Below, one piece after another: positions 33,873 to 43,576 of a stretch of DNA of 64,000 bases. Every line of letters begins with the position of its first letter. Positions within the stretch are counted from its first letter, which is position 1. Below the pieces are notes generated by a model. It saw only the letters and a list, made by a program, of their open reading frames with translations. It was not told the origin of the DNA and did no database searches. The position numbers were made by a program, and so were the translations under genes. The stretch lies in the NCBI RefSeq assembly GCF_002855575.1, contig NZ_PKRQ01000001.1, forward strand, positions 186,001 through 250,000, written 5' to 3'. Source of the DNA: Tabrizicola sp. TH137. GTDB lineage: Bacteria > Pseudomonadota > Alphaproteobacteria > Rhodobacterales > Rhodobacteraceae.

Positions 33873-33894
33873 GTAGGGCGGGGGTCTCCCCGCC
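33873..33894 (+). repeat. GTAGGGCGGGG hairpin element, copy 2
   Basis: Plus-strand copy of the element at 33295-33316, exact over 22 bases. It lies between the convergent VOC and DUF1150 genes, next to a 14-base palindrome GCGGGCC/GGCCCGC (33856-33869). Confidence 0.85.
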
Positions 33895-33901
33895 CCCCCG
33901 G

Positions 33902-34132
33902 TCAATGCACGTTCACCGGTGCCATGTCGTTCTGCCGCGCCAGGGCGAAGGCCAGCGCGCGGTCGCGCACCAGCGCCAGCCGGTCACCGCCCGCCGCATC
34001 ATGCAGCGCATAGATCGTCTGCAACCCGCCCGCATGGGCCTGCACCTCGGCGGGCAGATCGGCCACCTTCACGGGCCGCACATAGACGATCCGCGAACCG
34101 CCTTCGGGAATTCCTTCATATTTCGTGTCCAT
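33902..34132 (-). CDS. DUF1150 family protein
   Basis: 76-residue protein with the DUF1150 pattern: SRIVYVRPVKVADLP near residues 13-27, IYALHDAAGGDRLALVRDRALAFALARQNDMAPVNVH at the C terminus. The family occurs mainly in alphaproteobacteria and is regularly encoded next to Hsp20 genes; function unknown. It lies nine bases after the Hsp20 stop on the same strand, so both are probably expressed from the heat-shock-like promoter at 34629-34657. Confidence 0.88.
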   Translation of the reverse strand: MDTKYEGIPEGGSRIVYVRPVKVADLPAEVQAHAGGLQTIYALHDAAGGDRLALVRDRALAFALARQNDMAPVNVH

Positions 34133-34141
34133 GAGACCCTC

Positions 34142-34564
34142 TCACTTCCGACCGGGACGCGAACTGATGGCAATGGTCTGCACCACCGTCTCGGGCGTGG
34201 CCCGTTTCAGGTCGATATGCAGAAGCCCATGCTCCATGCTGGCCCCCGCCACCTCCACCCCGTCGGCCAGCACGAAGCTGCGCTGGAAGGCGCGGCTGGC
34301 GATGCCCCGGTGGAGATAGACCCGCTCGCCCGTCTCCTCGGCCTGGCGGCCGCGTACGACAAGCTGGCGGTCCTCCACGGTGATCGCAAGGTCCTCTTCG
34401 CGGAACCCGGCCACGGCCAGCGTGATGCGATAGGCGTTTTCGGCCACGGCCTCGATGTTGAAGGGCGGATAGCCTTCCGAGGATTTGGCGGTCCGTTCCA
34501 CCAGCCGTTCCAGCTGCTCAAAGCCCAGCAGGAAGGGATGGGTGCCAAAGGTCAGTTTCGTCAT
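34142..34564 (-). CDS. Hsp20 family small heat-shock protein
   Basis: 140-residue alpha-crystallin-domain chaperone that holds unfolding proteins. N-terminal arm FGTHPFLLGFEQLERLVERTAKSSEGYPPFNIE, then domain strands with ITVEDRQLVVRGRQAEETGERVYLHRGIASRAFQRSFVLADGVEV and LLHIDLKRATPE. It resembles the IbpA/HspA class of rhizobia and rhodobacters. Upstream is a sigma-32-type promoter. First gene of a pair with DUF1150. Confidence 0.92.
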   Translation of the reverse strand: MTKLTFGTHPFLLGFEQLERLVERTAKSSEGYPPFNIEAVAENAYRITLAVAGFREEDLAITVEDRQLVVRGRQAEETGERVYLHRGIASRAFQRSFVLADGVEVAGASMEHGLLHIDLKRATPETVVQTIAISSRPGRK

Positions 34565-34628
34565 CGGTCATGTCCTTCACAAGCGACATTCCCGGCGGCC
34601 CCGGTCACGGCAACCGCCAGTAGCTGAA

Positions 34629-34657
34629 ATATGGGGCGCGTCCGGCAGGGCTGCAAG
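34629..34657 (-). promoter_or_regulatory. RpoH (sigma-32)-type promoter of hsp20-DUF1150
   Basis: Minus strand CTTGCAG (34657-34651), 14-base spacer, CCCCATAT (34636-34629). Both boxes and the spacing match heat-shock promoters (CTTGAAA / CCCCATNT). About 64 bases before the hsp20 start. Confidence 0.65.
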
Positions 34658-34711
34658 TCCCCCCCTTTCGGCAGGTCGATTGCGGATTTCCGCGTTTTTC
34701 CGACAGATTCC

Positions 34712-34740
34712 TTCCCGCAAGGACAGAGAATCACTATATT
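34712..34740 (+). promoter_or_regulatory. Possible promoter of the YdcH-like gene
   Basis: TATATT at 34735-34740 as a -10, with TTCCCG at 34712-34717 as a weak -35 and a 17-base spacer; 42 bases before the start. The -35 match is poor. Confidence 0.3.
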
Positions 34741-34782
34741 GGTGAAAGGGAAGAAGAAGCCACTCACGCCAAAGGCAAGGCC

Positions 34783-35001
34783 ATGAACGCGCCCAGCGAA
34801 ATGAACTTCGAAGACATGCTCCGCGTCCGTCTGGAAGTGCTCAAGCGCGAGCATCGCGATCTGGACGAGGCGATCCATGCGCTCGAAACCGCAGGTCGCC
34901 CCGACCAGCTCACCCTGCGCCGGCTCAAGAAGCAGAAGCTCGCGCTGAAGGACCAGATCGTGAAGCTGGAAGACCAGCTCATCCCCGATATCATCGCCTG
35001 A
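34783..35001 (+). CDS. YdcH family (DUF465) small coiled-coil protein
   Basis: 72-residue, highly charged, almost entirely helical protein: RVRLEVLKREHRDLDEAIHALE (residues 14-35) and LTLRRLKKQKLALKDQIVKLEDQL, the DUF465 pattern. The function of YdcH proteins is not established. Divergent from hsp20. A GTAGGATGGGC palindrome begins four bases after the stop and may serve as its 3' end. Confidence 0.88.
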   Translation: MNAPSEMNFEDMLRVRLEVLKREHRDLDEAIHALETAGRPDQLTLRRLKKQKLALKDQIVKLEDQLIPDIIA

Positions 35002-35004
35002 CCC

Positions 35005-35032
35005 GTAGGATGGGCAGTCTTGCCCATCCTGC
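35005..35032. repeat. GTAGGATGGGC palindrome after ydcH
   Basis: GTAGGATGGGCA then GTCT then TGCCCATCCTGC: a 28-base hairpin element of the type inside tsaB (8188-8215), here just after a stop codon. Confidence 0.85.
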
Positions 35033-35140
35033 CCGGCGCCGCCCCCGGCGCCCCCAGGGCGAAGCCCCGCTTGCTCCCGCCCCCCAATCCACTATACCCG
35101 CCGCATCGGCGCAAAGCGGGCGCATAATCCGGGGGCAGGC

Positions 35141-35626
35141 ATGGCCATCGACGTTGGAATCATCATGGGGTCGCAATCCGACTGGACCACGATGAAGGAG
35201 GCGGCCGCCATCCTCGATGACCTTGGCATCACCTACGAGGCAAAGATCGTCTCGGCCCATCGCACGCCCGACAGGCTCTGGACCTATGGGAAAACCGCCA
35301 CCGAACGCGGGCTGAAGGTCATCATCGCGGGCGCGGGCGGGGCGGCGCATCTGCCCGGCATGATGGCCTCGAAAACCCGCCTTCCGGTGATCGGCGTCCC
35401 GGTGCAGACCAAGGCCCTGTCGGGGGTGGACAGCCTTTATTCCATCGTCCAGATGCCCAAGGGCTTTCCTGTCGCCACCATGGCCATCGGCGCGGCCGGG
35501 GCGGCGAATGCCGGGCTGATGGCGGCGGGCATTCTCGCGCTTGCCGACCCGGCCCTTGCCGCCCGGTTGCAGGCCTGGCGCGACGCCCTCTCCGCCTCCA
35601 TCCCCGAGGAGCCTTCGGATGACTGA
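35141..35626 (+). CDS. purE: N5-carboxyaminoimidazole ribonucleotide mutase
   Basis: 161-residue class I PurE, which converts N5-CAIR to CAIR in purine synthesis. Motifs: [12 protein letters not shown] (8-19), [13 protein letters not shown] near 37-49 and [15 protein letters not shown], with [33 protein letters not shown]. No clear ribosome site precedes the ATG (GGGGGCAGGC), but the N terminus is family-like. Overlaps purK by eight bases. Confidence 0.95.
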   Translation: MAIDVGIIMGSQSDWTTMKEAAAILDDLGITYEAKIVSAHRTPDRLWTYGKTATERGLKVIIAGAGGAAHLPGMMASKTRLPVIGVPVQTKALSGVDSLYSIVQMPKGFPVATMAIGAAGAANAGLMAAGILALADPALAARLQAWRDALSASIPEEPSDD

Positions 35627-36686
35627 CCCCCTGCCCATGGGCGCGACCATCGGCATCCTGGGCGGCGGGCAGCTTGGCCGGATGCTTTCGGTCGCCGCCT
35701 CCCGCCTTGGCTTCCGCACACATATCTTCGAACCCAGCCCGAACCCGCCCGCCGCCCATGTGGCAGACAGGGTGACGACCGCCGCCTATGACGATCTTGC
35801 CGCGCTGGCGGCCTTTGCCGCCTCGGTCGATGTCGTCACCTATGAATTCGAGAACATCCCCACCGCCGCGCTGGATGTGCTGGAGGCGACGCATCCCATC
35901 CGCCCGGGCCGCCGCGCGCTGGCCGTCAGCCAGGACCGGATCGCCGAGAAGGATTTCCTCACCGGCCTCGGCCTGACCACCGCCCCCTATGCCGCGGTGC
36001 AGGACATGGACGATCTCCACCGCGCCATCGCCCGGATCGGCACGCCCGCCATCCTCAAGACCACGCGCCTCGGCTATGACGGCAAGGGTCAGGCGCGGCT
36101 GAAGACGGTCGCCGATGCCCCGGCGGCGCTGGCCGCGATGCAGGGCGCGCCCGCCGTCCTTGAAGGCTTCATCGACTTCTCCCACGAGGTCAGCGTCATC
36201 GCTGCCCGCGGCGCCGACGGATCGGTCGCCTGCTATGACCCCGGCGAGAATGTCCACAAGGACGGCATCCTTTCGACCACCACCATCCCCGCCCGCCTGT
36301 CGCCCGCCCAGCGCACCGATGCGATCCTTCTCGCCGCCCGCATCCTCAACGCGCTCGACTATATCGGCGTCATGGGGGTGGAGCTTTTCGTCACCCCCGC
36401 CGGCCTGATCGTGAACGAGATCGCGCCCCGCGTGCACAATTCCGGCCACTGGACGCAGAACGGCTGCGCGGTGGACCAGTTCGAACAGCATATCCGCGCC
36501 GTGGCGGGCTGGCCGCTCGGCGATGGTTCGCGCCATTCCGATGTGGTGATGGAAAACCTGATCGGCGACGACATTCTGCGCGTGCCCGCCATCGCGAAGG
36601 AACGCAACGCCGCCCTCCATCTCTATGGCAAGGCCGAGGCGCGGCCGGGCCGCAAGATGGGCCATGTGAACCGCATCAAGGGCTGA
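35619..36686 (+). CDS. purK: 5-(carboxyamino)imidazole ribonucleotide synthase
   Basis: 355-residue ATP-grasp enzyme making N5-CAIR from AIR, bicarbonate and ATP, upstream of Pur[22 protein letters not shown] (11-31) is the N domain motif; [26 protein letters not shown] (ATP-binding) and [38 protein letters not shown] are present. Start ATG at 35619 lies inside the last codons of purE. The pair is a standard two-gene purine operon. Confidence 0.95.
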   Translation: MTDPLPMGATIGILGGGQLGRMLSVAASRLGFRTHIFEPSPNPPAAHVADRVTTAAYDDLAALAAFAASVDVVTYEFENIPTAALDVLEATHPIRPGRRALAVSQDRIAEKDFLTGLGLTTAPYAAVQDMDDLHRAIARIGTPAILKTTRLGYDGKGQARLKTVADAPAALAAMQGAPAVLEGFIDFSHEVSVIAARGADGSVACYDPGENVHKDGILSTTTIPARLSPAQRTDAILLAARILNALDYIGVMGVELFVTPAGLIVNEIAPRVHNSGHWTQNGCAVDQFEQHIRAVAGWPLGDGSRHSDVVMENLIGDDILRVPAIAKERNAALHLYGKAEARPGRKMGHVNRIKG

Positions 36687-36710
36687 CCGCGCCTGCCGCG
36701 AAGGCACGGC

Positions 36711-37118
36711 TCAGGCCTCGGGCGTATCCGTATCCGCCTCGCCCCGCTCCAGCCGCGCCCGCGCCTCCGAGGCCAGCCGCTCATAGCGGCCACGGAAGGC
36801 CTCGATCTGCCGCTCTTCCAGCTCCTCCAGATCCATCAGCGCATTATGCGCCCCCTGCGTCGCCCGGATCAGTTCGTCCAGCTTCAACTGGATCGCCGCC
36901 GTGTCGCGGTTCTGGGTGTTCTGGATCAGAAAGACCATGAGGAAGGTCACGATCGTCGTGCCTGTGTTGATCACCAACTGCCAGGTGTCGGAAAAGCCGA
37001 AAAGGGGGCCCGTGATGATCCAGGCGGCGATCACGCCCAGCGCGAGCAGAAAGGTCGAGGGTCGCCCCGTCCAGCGCGACACCCGCTTGGAAATGCCGCC
37101 ATAGACCCCTGCGCTCAT
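36711..37118 (-). CDS. Low-affinity iron permease family protein
   Basis: 135-residue protein with two membrane helices ([20 protein letters not shown] near 23-42 and [25 protein letters not shown] near 48-72) followed by an acidic/charged cytoplasmic coiled coil ([29 protein letters not shown]). This is the PF04120 pattern; the name comes from yeast Fet4, and bacterial function is unproven. Overlaps the hydrolase gene by four bases (ATGA). Confidence 0.82.
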   Translation of the reverse strand: MSAGVYGGISKRVSRWTGRPSTFLLALGVIAAWIITGPLFGFSDTWQLVINTGTTIVTFLMVFLIQNTQNRDTAAIQLKLDELIRATQGAHNALMDLEELEERQIEAFRGRYERLASEARARLERGEADTDTPEA

Positions 37119-37834
37119 GGCCCGCCCAACCTTTCCACCGCCGTCCCATATCCGATATCGGGATCGAACCTGCCGTGACGCAGGAACTCCACCACCTCGG
37201 CGATGACCACGGGGTTCATCATCATGAAGGTATGCGTCACCGGCAGGACGATGTGATCCGTCATCCCCGCAAGCCGCGTGCTTTCGACCGATACCTTGCC
37301 ATCATCCGCCCCCGGAATGACGCTTGAATAGACCGGGTTCAGCGACCGGTCCCCCGCGATCACCCCCAATTCGTAATCCGGCAGGGGCAGCGCCTTCGGC
37401 ACCGATCCCGCGCCGGTGCCAAGCTCCATCCCCGCCGGGCCGTTCACCCATTCGAAGGCCCCGATATCGCCGAACGCATCCACCAGTTCCGACCCGCCAT
37501 TGGGCGGGGCCAGCATCACCACCCGCCCCATCACCTCGGGCCGATGCCCCGCCAGCCAGCCGCGCGCAAGGATGCCGCCCATGGAATGGGTCACGAAATG
37601 CACCCGCTCCGCCCCGCATTGCGCCACCGCCGCGCCGACGCGGGGAACCAGCTCCTCGATCGGGAATTTCGTCGAAGGGTAACCCTCGTTCACCACATGA
37701 TAGCCCTGCGCCTCCAGCGCCGCCGCCATCGGAACCAGCGAGGTAGAGGTCCGCGCCAGCCCATGCAGCAGCACCACGCATTCCGCCTGCGCGGGGGCGG
37801 CAAGAAGAAACAGGACCAAAGCCAGACGGTTCAT
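37115..37834 (-). CDS. Secreted or periplasmic alpha/beta hydrolase (lipase-like)
   Basis: 239-residue hydrolase with an N-terminal signal peptide ([17 protein letters not shown]). [15 protein letters not shown] carries the oxyanion HG motif, and [15 protein letters not shown] has the nucleophile Ser in T-H-S-M-G. A late His in [13 protein letters not shown] fits the catalytic triad; the acid residue is likely in [11 protein letters not shown]. It resembles bacterial lipases/esterases; substrate unknown. First gene of a pair with the iron-permease-like protein. Confidence 0.85.
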   Translation of the reverse strand: MNRLALVLFLLAAPAQAECVVLLHGLARTSTSLVPMAAALEAQGYHVVNEGYPSTKFPIEELVPRVGAAVAQCGAERVHFVTHSMGGILARGWLAGHRPEVMGRVVMLAPPNGGSELVDAFGDIGAFEWVNGPAGMELGTGAGSVPKALPLPDYELGVIAGDRSLNPVYSSVIPGADDGKVSVESTRLAGMTDHIVLPVTHTFMMMNPVVIAEVVEFLRHGRFDPDIGYGTAVERLGGP

Positions 37835-37903
37835 CGCCCAACTCTATCGCGCCCGCGGCGAAAGGCCAAATGGCATCACCGCGATCGGGCCACCCTGCGC
37901 AGC

Positions 37904-37929
37904 CTTTTCACCTTGGCCCAAATACTCAC
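37904..37929 (+). repeat. CATCTTGGCCCAAATACTC-type repeat, copy 4
   Basis: Reads CACCTTGGCCCAAATACTC (one change from the core) between the divergent hydrolase and Nudix genes. No hairpin module. The rest of 37835-38029 shows nothing else recognisable. Confidence 0.8.
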
Positions 37930-38029
37930 TCTTCCGCATGTCACCCGCGCCGCGCCCCGCCGGGAACAGAGCCCCTCACTTTCCCCGTCCCCATTTACAA
38001 ACCCGCCGCCCGACGCCACGGTGCCACCC

Positions 38030-38482
38030 ATGCCCTATCGTCCGCATCGCATCGCCGCCCGCGCCCTGATCCTGCACGAGGACCGCCTCCTCCTCGTCAA
38101 TGCCTATCCGTCGGGCAAGTCCGATCTCTGGTGCGCGCCCGGTGGCGGCCTTAACCCCGGCCAGTCGATCCCCGACAACCTCGCCCGCGAGGTGATGGAG
38201 GAGACGGGCCTTGCCATCGCCGTCCATGCCCCGGCCATGGTGAACGAATTCCACGATCCGCAGACCGGGTTCCACCAGATCGACCTTTTCTTCCGCGCCT
38301 CGATCACGGGCGGCGCCCTCGATCCGCGCTGGAAAGACCCGGAGGGGATCGTCACCGACCGGCATTTCTTCTCGCGTTCCGACCTGACGCTGGGCCGCAT
38401 CCGGTTCAAACCCGACAGCCTGCCCGCCGCCGCCTGGGGCGATGCGCCGCTCTACGATCCGCTGGAAAGGATCGTGTCATGA
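38030..38482 (+). CDS. Nudix hydrolase
   Basis: 150-residue Nudix enzyme. The Nudix box is GGGLNPGQSIPDNLAREVMEETG-like, starting near residue 39, with the REVMEETG core intact; the Glu of the G-x5-E part is Gln here. It hydrolyses a nucleoside diphosphate linked to another moiety; substrate unknown. ATG at 38030 has a weak ribosome site. It is followed by the Gre-factor gene with an ATGA overlap. Confidence 0.88.
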   Translation: MPYRPHRIAARALILHEDRLLLVNAYPSGKSDLWCAPGGGLNPGQSIPDNLAREVMEETGLAIAVHAPAMVNEFHDPQTGFHQIDLFFRASITGGALDPRWKDPEGIVTDRHFFSRSDLTLGRIRFKPDSLPAAAWGDAPLYDPLERIVS

Positions 38483-38970
38483 GCCGCGCCTTCGTCAAGG
38501 AAGGGGACGGATCGCTCGACCCGCTGCCCGATCTGCCGCTTTCGCCCCACCCGAACCATGTCACGCCCGCAGGCCTCGCCGCGCTGCAATCGCGGCTGCG
38601 CGACAGGCAAAGCGCCCTGGCCGCGCTGAAGGCCCGCCCCGACCGGCTGGACAAGCTGCCCGAGGCCGCCGCCGAACGCGACATCCGCTATCTGGAGGCG
38701 CGGCTGCGCACCGCCATCCTGATCGACCCCGCCACCCTGCCGCTGACCGAGGTCGCCTTCGGCCTGATTGTCACCGTCCTTGATGAGGACGGGACAGAAC
38801 TCCGTTTCCAGATCACGGGCGAGGATGAGGCCGATGCCGCGCAGGGCCGCATCACGCCGCATTCCCCCCTCGCCCGCGCCCTGATGGGCGCGCGCCCGGG
38901 CGATGTGGTCCGTTGGGCCAAACCCTCCGGCCCGCGCGACCTTGAAATCCTCAGGATCGACCGCCCATGA
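38479..38970 (+). CDS. GreA/GreB family transcript-cleavage factor-like protein
   Basis: 163-residue protein: N-terminal coiled coil (TPAGLAALQSRLRDRQSALAALK, AAAERDIRYLEARLRTAILI) with acidic residues, and a C-terminal FKBP-like Gre domain (VAFGLIVTVLDEDGTELRFQITGEDEADAAQGRITPHSPLARALMGARPGDVV). It begins with MSRAFVKE, the N terminus I associate with alphaproteobacterial GreB-like proteins. It may rescue stalled RNA polymerase. Overlaps both neighbours by ATGA. Confidence 0.85.
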   Translation: MSRAFVKEGDGSLDPLPDLPLSPHPNHVTPAGLAALQSRLRDRQSALAALKARPDRLDKLPEAAAERDIRYLEARLRTAILIDPATLPLTEVAFGLIVTVLDEDGTELRFQITGEDEADAAQGRITPHSPLARALMGARPGDVVRWAKPSGPRDLEILRIDRP

Positions 38971-39443
38971 TCCGCGCGCTGCAACCGCAGGCCGACCACG
39001 CCGCCGTCGCGGATTTTCTGGATGAGGCCGCCGATTACTGGCATCTCGCCGATGGCGCGGCGCCGGGTCCGCAGGCGGCCGCGGACTTCTTCACAGATTG
39101 CCCGCCCGGCTGCGACCCCGCCGCCTCGCACCGCCTCGGCCTCTTCCACGAAGGGCGGCTGTCGGGTCTTGCCGAACTCAGCTTCGGCTTTCCCGAACCC
39201 GGCGACGCCTATCTCGGCCTGATGATCCTCGCCCCCCGCCTGCGCGGGCAGGGGCTTGGCGCGGGCTTCCTCGCCCATGTCGAAACACTGGCCCGCGCCG
39301 CCAATGCGCCCACCCTCTACCTCGGCGTGATCGAGGCCAATCCCCGCGGCCGCGCCTTCTGGGAACGCCACGGTTTCCGCCCCACCGGCATCACCCAGCA
39401 GGACGACCGCAACCTCACCCATCGCCTCGCGAAACCGCTCTAG
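38967..39443 (+). CDS. GNAT family N-acetyltransferase
   Basis: 158-residue GNAT enzyme. Acetyl-CoA motif APRLRGQGLGAGFLAHVETLA near residues 90-110, then LYLGVIEANPRGRAFWERHGF (motif B). Substrate unknown. Last gene of the Nudix-Gre-GNAT operon. Its 3' end overlaps the convergent EamA gene by 29 bases. Confidence 0.85.
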   Translation: MIRALQPQADHAAVADFLDEAADYWHLADGAAPGPQAAADFFTDCPPGCDPAASHRLGLFHEGRLSGLAELSFGFPEPGDAYLGLMILAPRLRGQGLGAGFLAHVETLARAANAPTLYLGVIEANPRGRAFWERHGFRPTGITQQDDRNLTHRLAKPL

Positions 39444-40254
39444 GCCAGCTCGCCCAGGCCACGCCGCCCAGCACCAGCAGCGCCGCCAGCGCGAACCGCC
39501 AGCCCACCGACTCGCCGATCAGCACGGCCCCGCCCGCCGCCGCAATCAGCGGCACGGTCAGTTGCGCCACCCCGGCCCGCCCCGCCCCCAGCGCGGGCAG
39601 CACCGCATACCACAGCGCATAGCCAAGGCCCGAGGTGACGGCCCCCGACAGCACCGCCAGCATTACGCCCCGCGCCGTGACCGCGCCGAACTCCACCCCC
39701 GCGACCAGCGCCACCCCCGCCGCCGGAAACAGGGCCAGCGCGAAATTCCCCGCCGTCGCGGCAAGTGCATCCGTCGCCCCCCGCCCGGCCAGCGAATAGA
39801 TGCCCCAGCCCAGCCCCGCCGCCGCCATCGCGGCAAACCCGGCCCAGCCCCCGCCCGCAGGCGCCACCAGCACCGCCAGCCCCGCCAGCGCCAGCCCCGC
39901 CCCGGCCCAGCGGCGCGCGGGCACCGCCTCGCCCGCCCACAGGGCACCGGCGAACATCGTCACCTGCACCACCCCGAACAGGACCAGCGCCCCGGTCCCC
40001 GCATCCAGCTGCCCATAGGCCAGCGAAAAGCCGAACAGATAGACCGCCAGCCCGACCACACCCCCGACCGTCGCCCCGCGCCAGCCCCGCCCGCGCAGGG
40101 CCACCAGCGCCAGCAGGACCACAGCCCCCGCCGCCAACCGGATCAGCGCAAACTCCACCGCCCCGATCTCGCCCGCCCCCACCGCCATGCGGTTCAGCAC
40201 CGAATTGGCCGCGAAGGCCACCATCACCAGCGCCGTCAGCAGGAACAGCCTCAT
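39415..40254 (-). CDS. EamA family transporter (second of a pair)
   Basis: 279-residue integral membrane protein with ten predicted helices and the duplicated EamA layout (AALWAGEAVPARRWAGAGLALAGLAVLVAP near the end of the first half; GAVLIGESVGWRFALAALLVLGGVAWA in the second). Such drug/metabolite transporters export amino acids, purines or other small metabolites; substrate unknown. The start at 40254 overlaps the stop of the upstream EamA gene by four bases (ATGA). Confidence 0.88.
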   Translation of the reverse strand: MRLFLLTALVMVAFAANSVLNRMAVGAGEIGAVEFALIRLAAGAVVLLALVALRGRGWRGATVGGVVGLAVYLFGFSLAYGQLDAGTGALVLFGVVQVTMFAGALWAGEAVPARRWAGAGLALAGLAVLVAPAGGGWAGFAAMAAAGLGWGIYSLAGRGATDALAATAGNFALALFPAAGVALVAGVEFGAVTARGVMLAVLSGAVTSGLGYALWYAVLPALGAGRAGVAQLTVPLIAAAGGAVLIGESVGWRFALAALLVLGGVAWASWPRAVSRGDG

Positions 40255-41156
40255 CCCCGCGCCACCGCAGGCGGCGACGAGGTGGCAAAGAGCACGCCGC
40301 CCAAGGCGATGGGGAACCCGATCAGGTGGAACGCTTCCAGCCGCTCGCCCAGGAAGACCACGGCCAGCCCCGCCCCGAAAACGGGCATCAGATGCAGGAA
40401 GAACACCGACCGCGACGGCCCGATCCGCGCCACTGCCGCGTTGTAGGACAACAGCGCCACCACCGACGCGAAGATGCCGGTGTAAAGCACCGACCCGATC
40501 CCCGCCGCCGTCAGAGGCACGGTGAGGCCCCGAGCCACCTCCCACAGATGCAAGGGCAGGATGAACCCCGCCCCCATCACCGCGATGAAGAAGGTCAGCC
40601 CCACCGCCGACAGCCCCGCCGGCTTGAATTTCAGCAGCACGGAGTAAAGCCCCCAGACCACCAGCGCCGCCAGAATCCACGCATCCCCCACGTTGAAATG
40701 CAGATCCAGCAGCCGCCCGGGATCGCCCCGCGCGATGATGAAGGCCACGCCGCAGAAACTCACCCCGATCCCCACCGCCTGCCGCGCCGTCACCCGTTCG
40801 CGCAGCACGACAAAGGCGATGATGACGATGAAGACAGGCATGGTCGCGCTCACCAGCAGCGCATTGATGGCTTCGGTCGAATGCAGGCCGATATAGGTCA
40901 TCGACTGGAACATCGCCGCCGACAGAAGCGCCATCCCCGCCACCAGCGGCAGATGCGCCCGCACCACCGCCCAATCCGCCCGCAGCCGCGACCAGCCGAA
41001 CGGCAAAAGGATCACCGCCGCCAGCGCCCAGCGCCAGAAGGTCAGGCCGAAGGGCGGCACATCGGCCCGGATCGCCCGCCCCAGCACCCAGTTCCCCGCC
41101 CAGCACAGCGAGGCGGTGGCAGCCAGCGCCGCCGCGATCATGAAGTTCCTGTTCAT
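40251..41156 (-). CDS. EamA family transporter (first of a pair)
   Basis: 301-residue ten-helix drug/metabolite transporter. LCWAGNWVLGRAIRADVPPFGLTFWRW near the N terminus and the second-half LGERLEAFHLIGFPIALGGVLFA match the EamA repeats. Start MNRNFMIAAALAA at 41156 gives a normal first helix; 19 extra in-frame residues upstream overlap a repeat element. The two transporters are only distantly alike by eye, so they may form a heterodimer or work separately. Confidence 0.88.
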   Translation of the reverse strand: MNRNFMIAAALAATASLCWAGNWVLGRAIRADVPPFGLTFWRWALAAVILLPFGWSRLRADWAVVRAHLPLVAGMALLSAAMFQSMTYIGLHSTEAINALLVSATMPVFIVIIAFVVLRERVTARQAVGIGVSFCGVAFIIARGDPGRLLDLHFNVGDAWILAALVVWGLYSVLLKFKPAGLSAVGLTFFIAVMGAGFILPLHLWEVARGLTVPLTAAGIGSVLYTGIFASVVALLSYNAAVARIGPSRSVFFLHLMPVFGAGLAVVFLGERLEAFHLIGFPIALGGVLFATSSPPAVARG

Positions 41157-41197
41157 GCGCGCCAGCCTAACGCCCGAAAGGGAAAGGCAAAACCCCC

Positions 41198-41224
41198 CTT
41201 CATCTTGGCCCAAATACTCAAAAG
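41198..41224 (+). repeat. CATCTTGGCCCAAATACTC-type repeat, copy 5
   Basis: Exact core followed by AAAAG, upstream of the EamA pair (which reads away) and downstream of groEL. No hairpin module. Confidence 0.88.
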
Positions 41225-41267
41225 AACGGCCGGCCCCGCACGCAACGCCGCGGGGCGCAGACCCCCC

Positions 41268-41293
41268 GTAGGATGGGCCATCCGGCCCATGCC
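41268..41293. repeat. GTAGGATGGGC palindrome near groEL
   Basis: GTAGGATGGGCC then ATCCGGCCCATGCC: imperfect copy of the palindrome seen at 8188, 35005 and 47003, just beyond the groEL terminator. Confidence 0.7.
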
Positions 41294-41298
41294 ACCCG

Positions 41299-41330
41299 CA
41301 AACGAAAAGGGGCGGCCCTGCGGCCGCCCC
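41299..41330 (-). terminator. Rho-independent terminator of groESL
   Basis: Minus strand GGGGCGGCC-GCAG-GGCCGCCCC followed by TTTTCGTTT, 26 bases after the groEL stop. Confidence 0.88.
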
Positions 41331-41355
41331 TTCCCCATCCGATCCTGTGAAAGGA

Positions 41356-43023
<1,668 letters not shown>

Positions 43024-43044
43024 TCATGCCGGGCCATGCGGCCC

Positions 43045-43066
43045 GTAGGGCGGGGTTCACCCCGCC
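43045..43066 (+). repeat. GTAGGGCGGGG hairpin between groES and groEL
   Basis: GTAGGGCGGGG-TTC-ACCCCGCC-type element (22 bases), related to those at 33295 and 33873. Being transcribed within the groESL message, it could process or attenuate it. Confidence 0.8.
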
Positions 43067-43073
43067 ATGCGCA

Positions 43074-43361
43074 TCACGAGATGATCCCGAGGATGTCGCT
43101 TTCCTTCATGATCAGCAGTTCTTCGCCATTCACCGTCACTTCGGTGCCCGACCACTTGCCGAAGAGCACGCGGTCACCCGATTTCACGGCCGGCGCGATG
43201 AGTTCGCCCGAATCCTTCCGTGCACCGTCGCCCACGGCGACGATCTCGCCCTCGGCGGGCTTTTCCTTCGCGGTATCGGGGATGATCAGACCGCCCTTGG
43301 TCTTTTCGTCGCTCTGGACGCGGCGGACCAGCACACGGTCATGCAGCGGTTTGAATGCCAT
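43074..43361 (-). CDS. groS: Co-chaperonin GroES
   Basis: 95-residue Hsp10 lid of Gro[44 protein letters not shown] is the family signature, including the mobile loop, and [13 protein letters not shown] follows. ATG at 43361 has AGGGAGTG upstream. First gene of groESL, 39 bases downstream of the CIRCE operator. Confidence 0.97.
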   Translation of the reverse strand: MAFKPLHDRVLVRRVQSDEKTKGGLIIPDTAKEKPAEGEIVAVGDGARKDSGELIAPAVKSGDRVLFGKWSGTEVTVNGEELLIMKESDILGIIS

Positions 43362-43399
43362 CTGAGAACACTCCCTAAGGTTCCAGGTTCATGTGAGTT

Positions 43400-43426
43400 T
43401 TAGCACTCGCCATAGCTGAGTGCTAA
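43400..43426. promoter_or_regulatory. CIRCE operator (HrcA site) of groESL
   Basis: Exact TTAGCACTC-N9-GAGTGCTAA, the heat-shock operator bound by the repressor HrcA. It lies 39 bases before the groES start and downstream of the proposed promoter. hrcA itself is not in the window. Confidence 0.97.
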
Positions 43427-43434
43427 CGATGCAC

Positions 43435-43463
43435 CAGTTAGGCAATGCCCCGGCACGAGTCAA
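43435..43463 (-). promoter_or_regulatory. Possible promoter of groESL
   Basis: Minus strand TTGACT (43463-43458), 17-base spacer, TAACTG (43440-43435), placing the start of transcription at or in CIRCE. The -35 is good and the -10 weak. Confidence 0.4.
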
Positions 43464-43576
43464 CACCCCCGGGCCGTCGCCTTTGGTGAAAATTCGATGA
43501 CAGGCGCCTCCCCCCCTTTTCTCGCCCCGCCCCCGATGCCACCTTTCCGGAAAGACCTTCCGCAACGGATGCGATC

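Noticed and set aside
39415..41106. A 563-residue fused EamA protein
   Set aside because: The N-terminal half is a shifted reading of the upstream EamA gene; two separate 10-helix proteins with an ATGA overlap explain the region.
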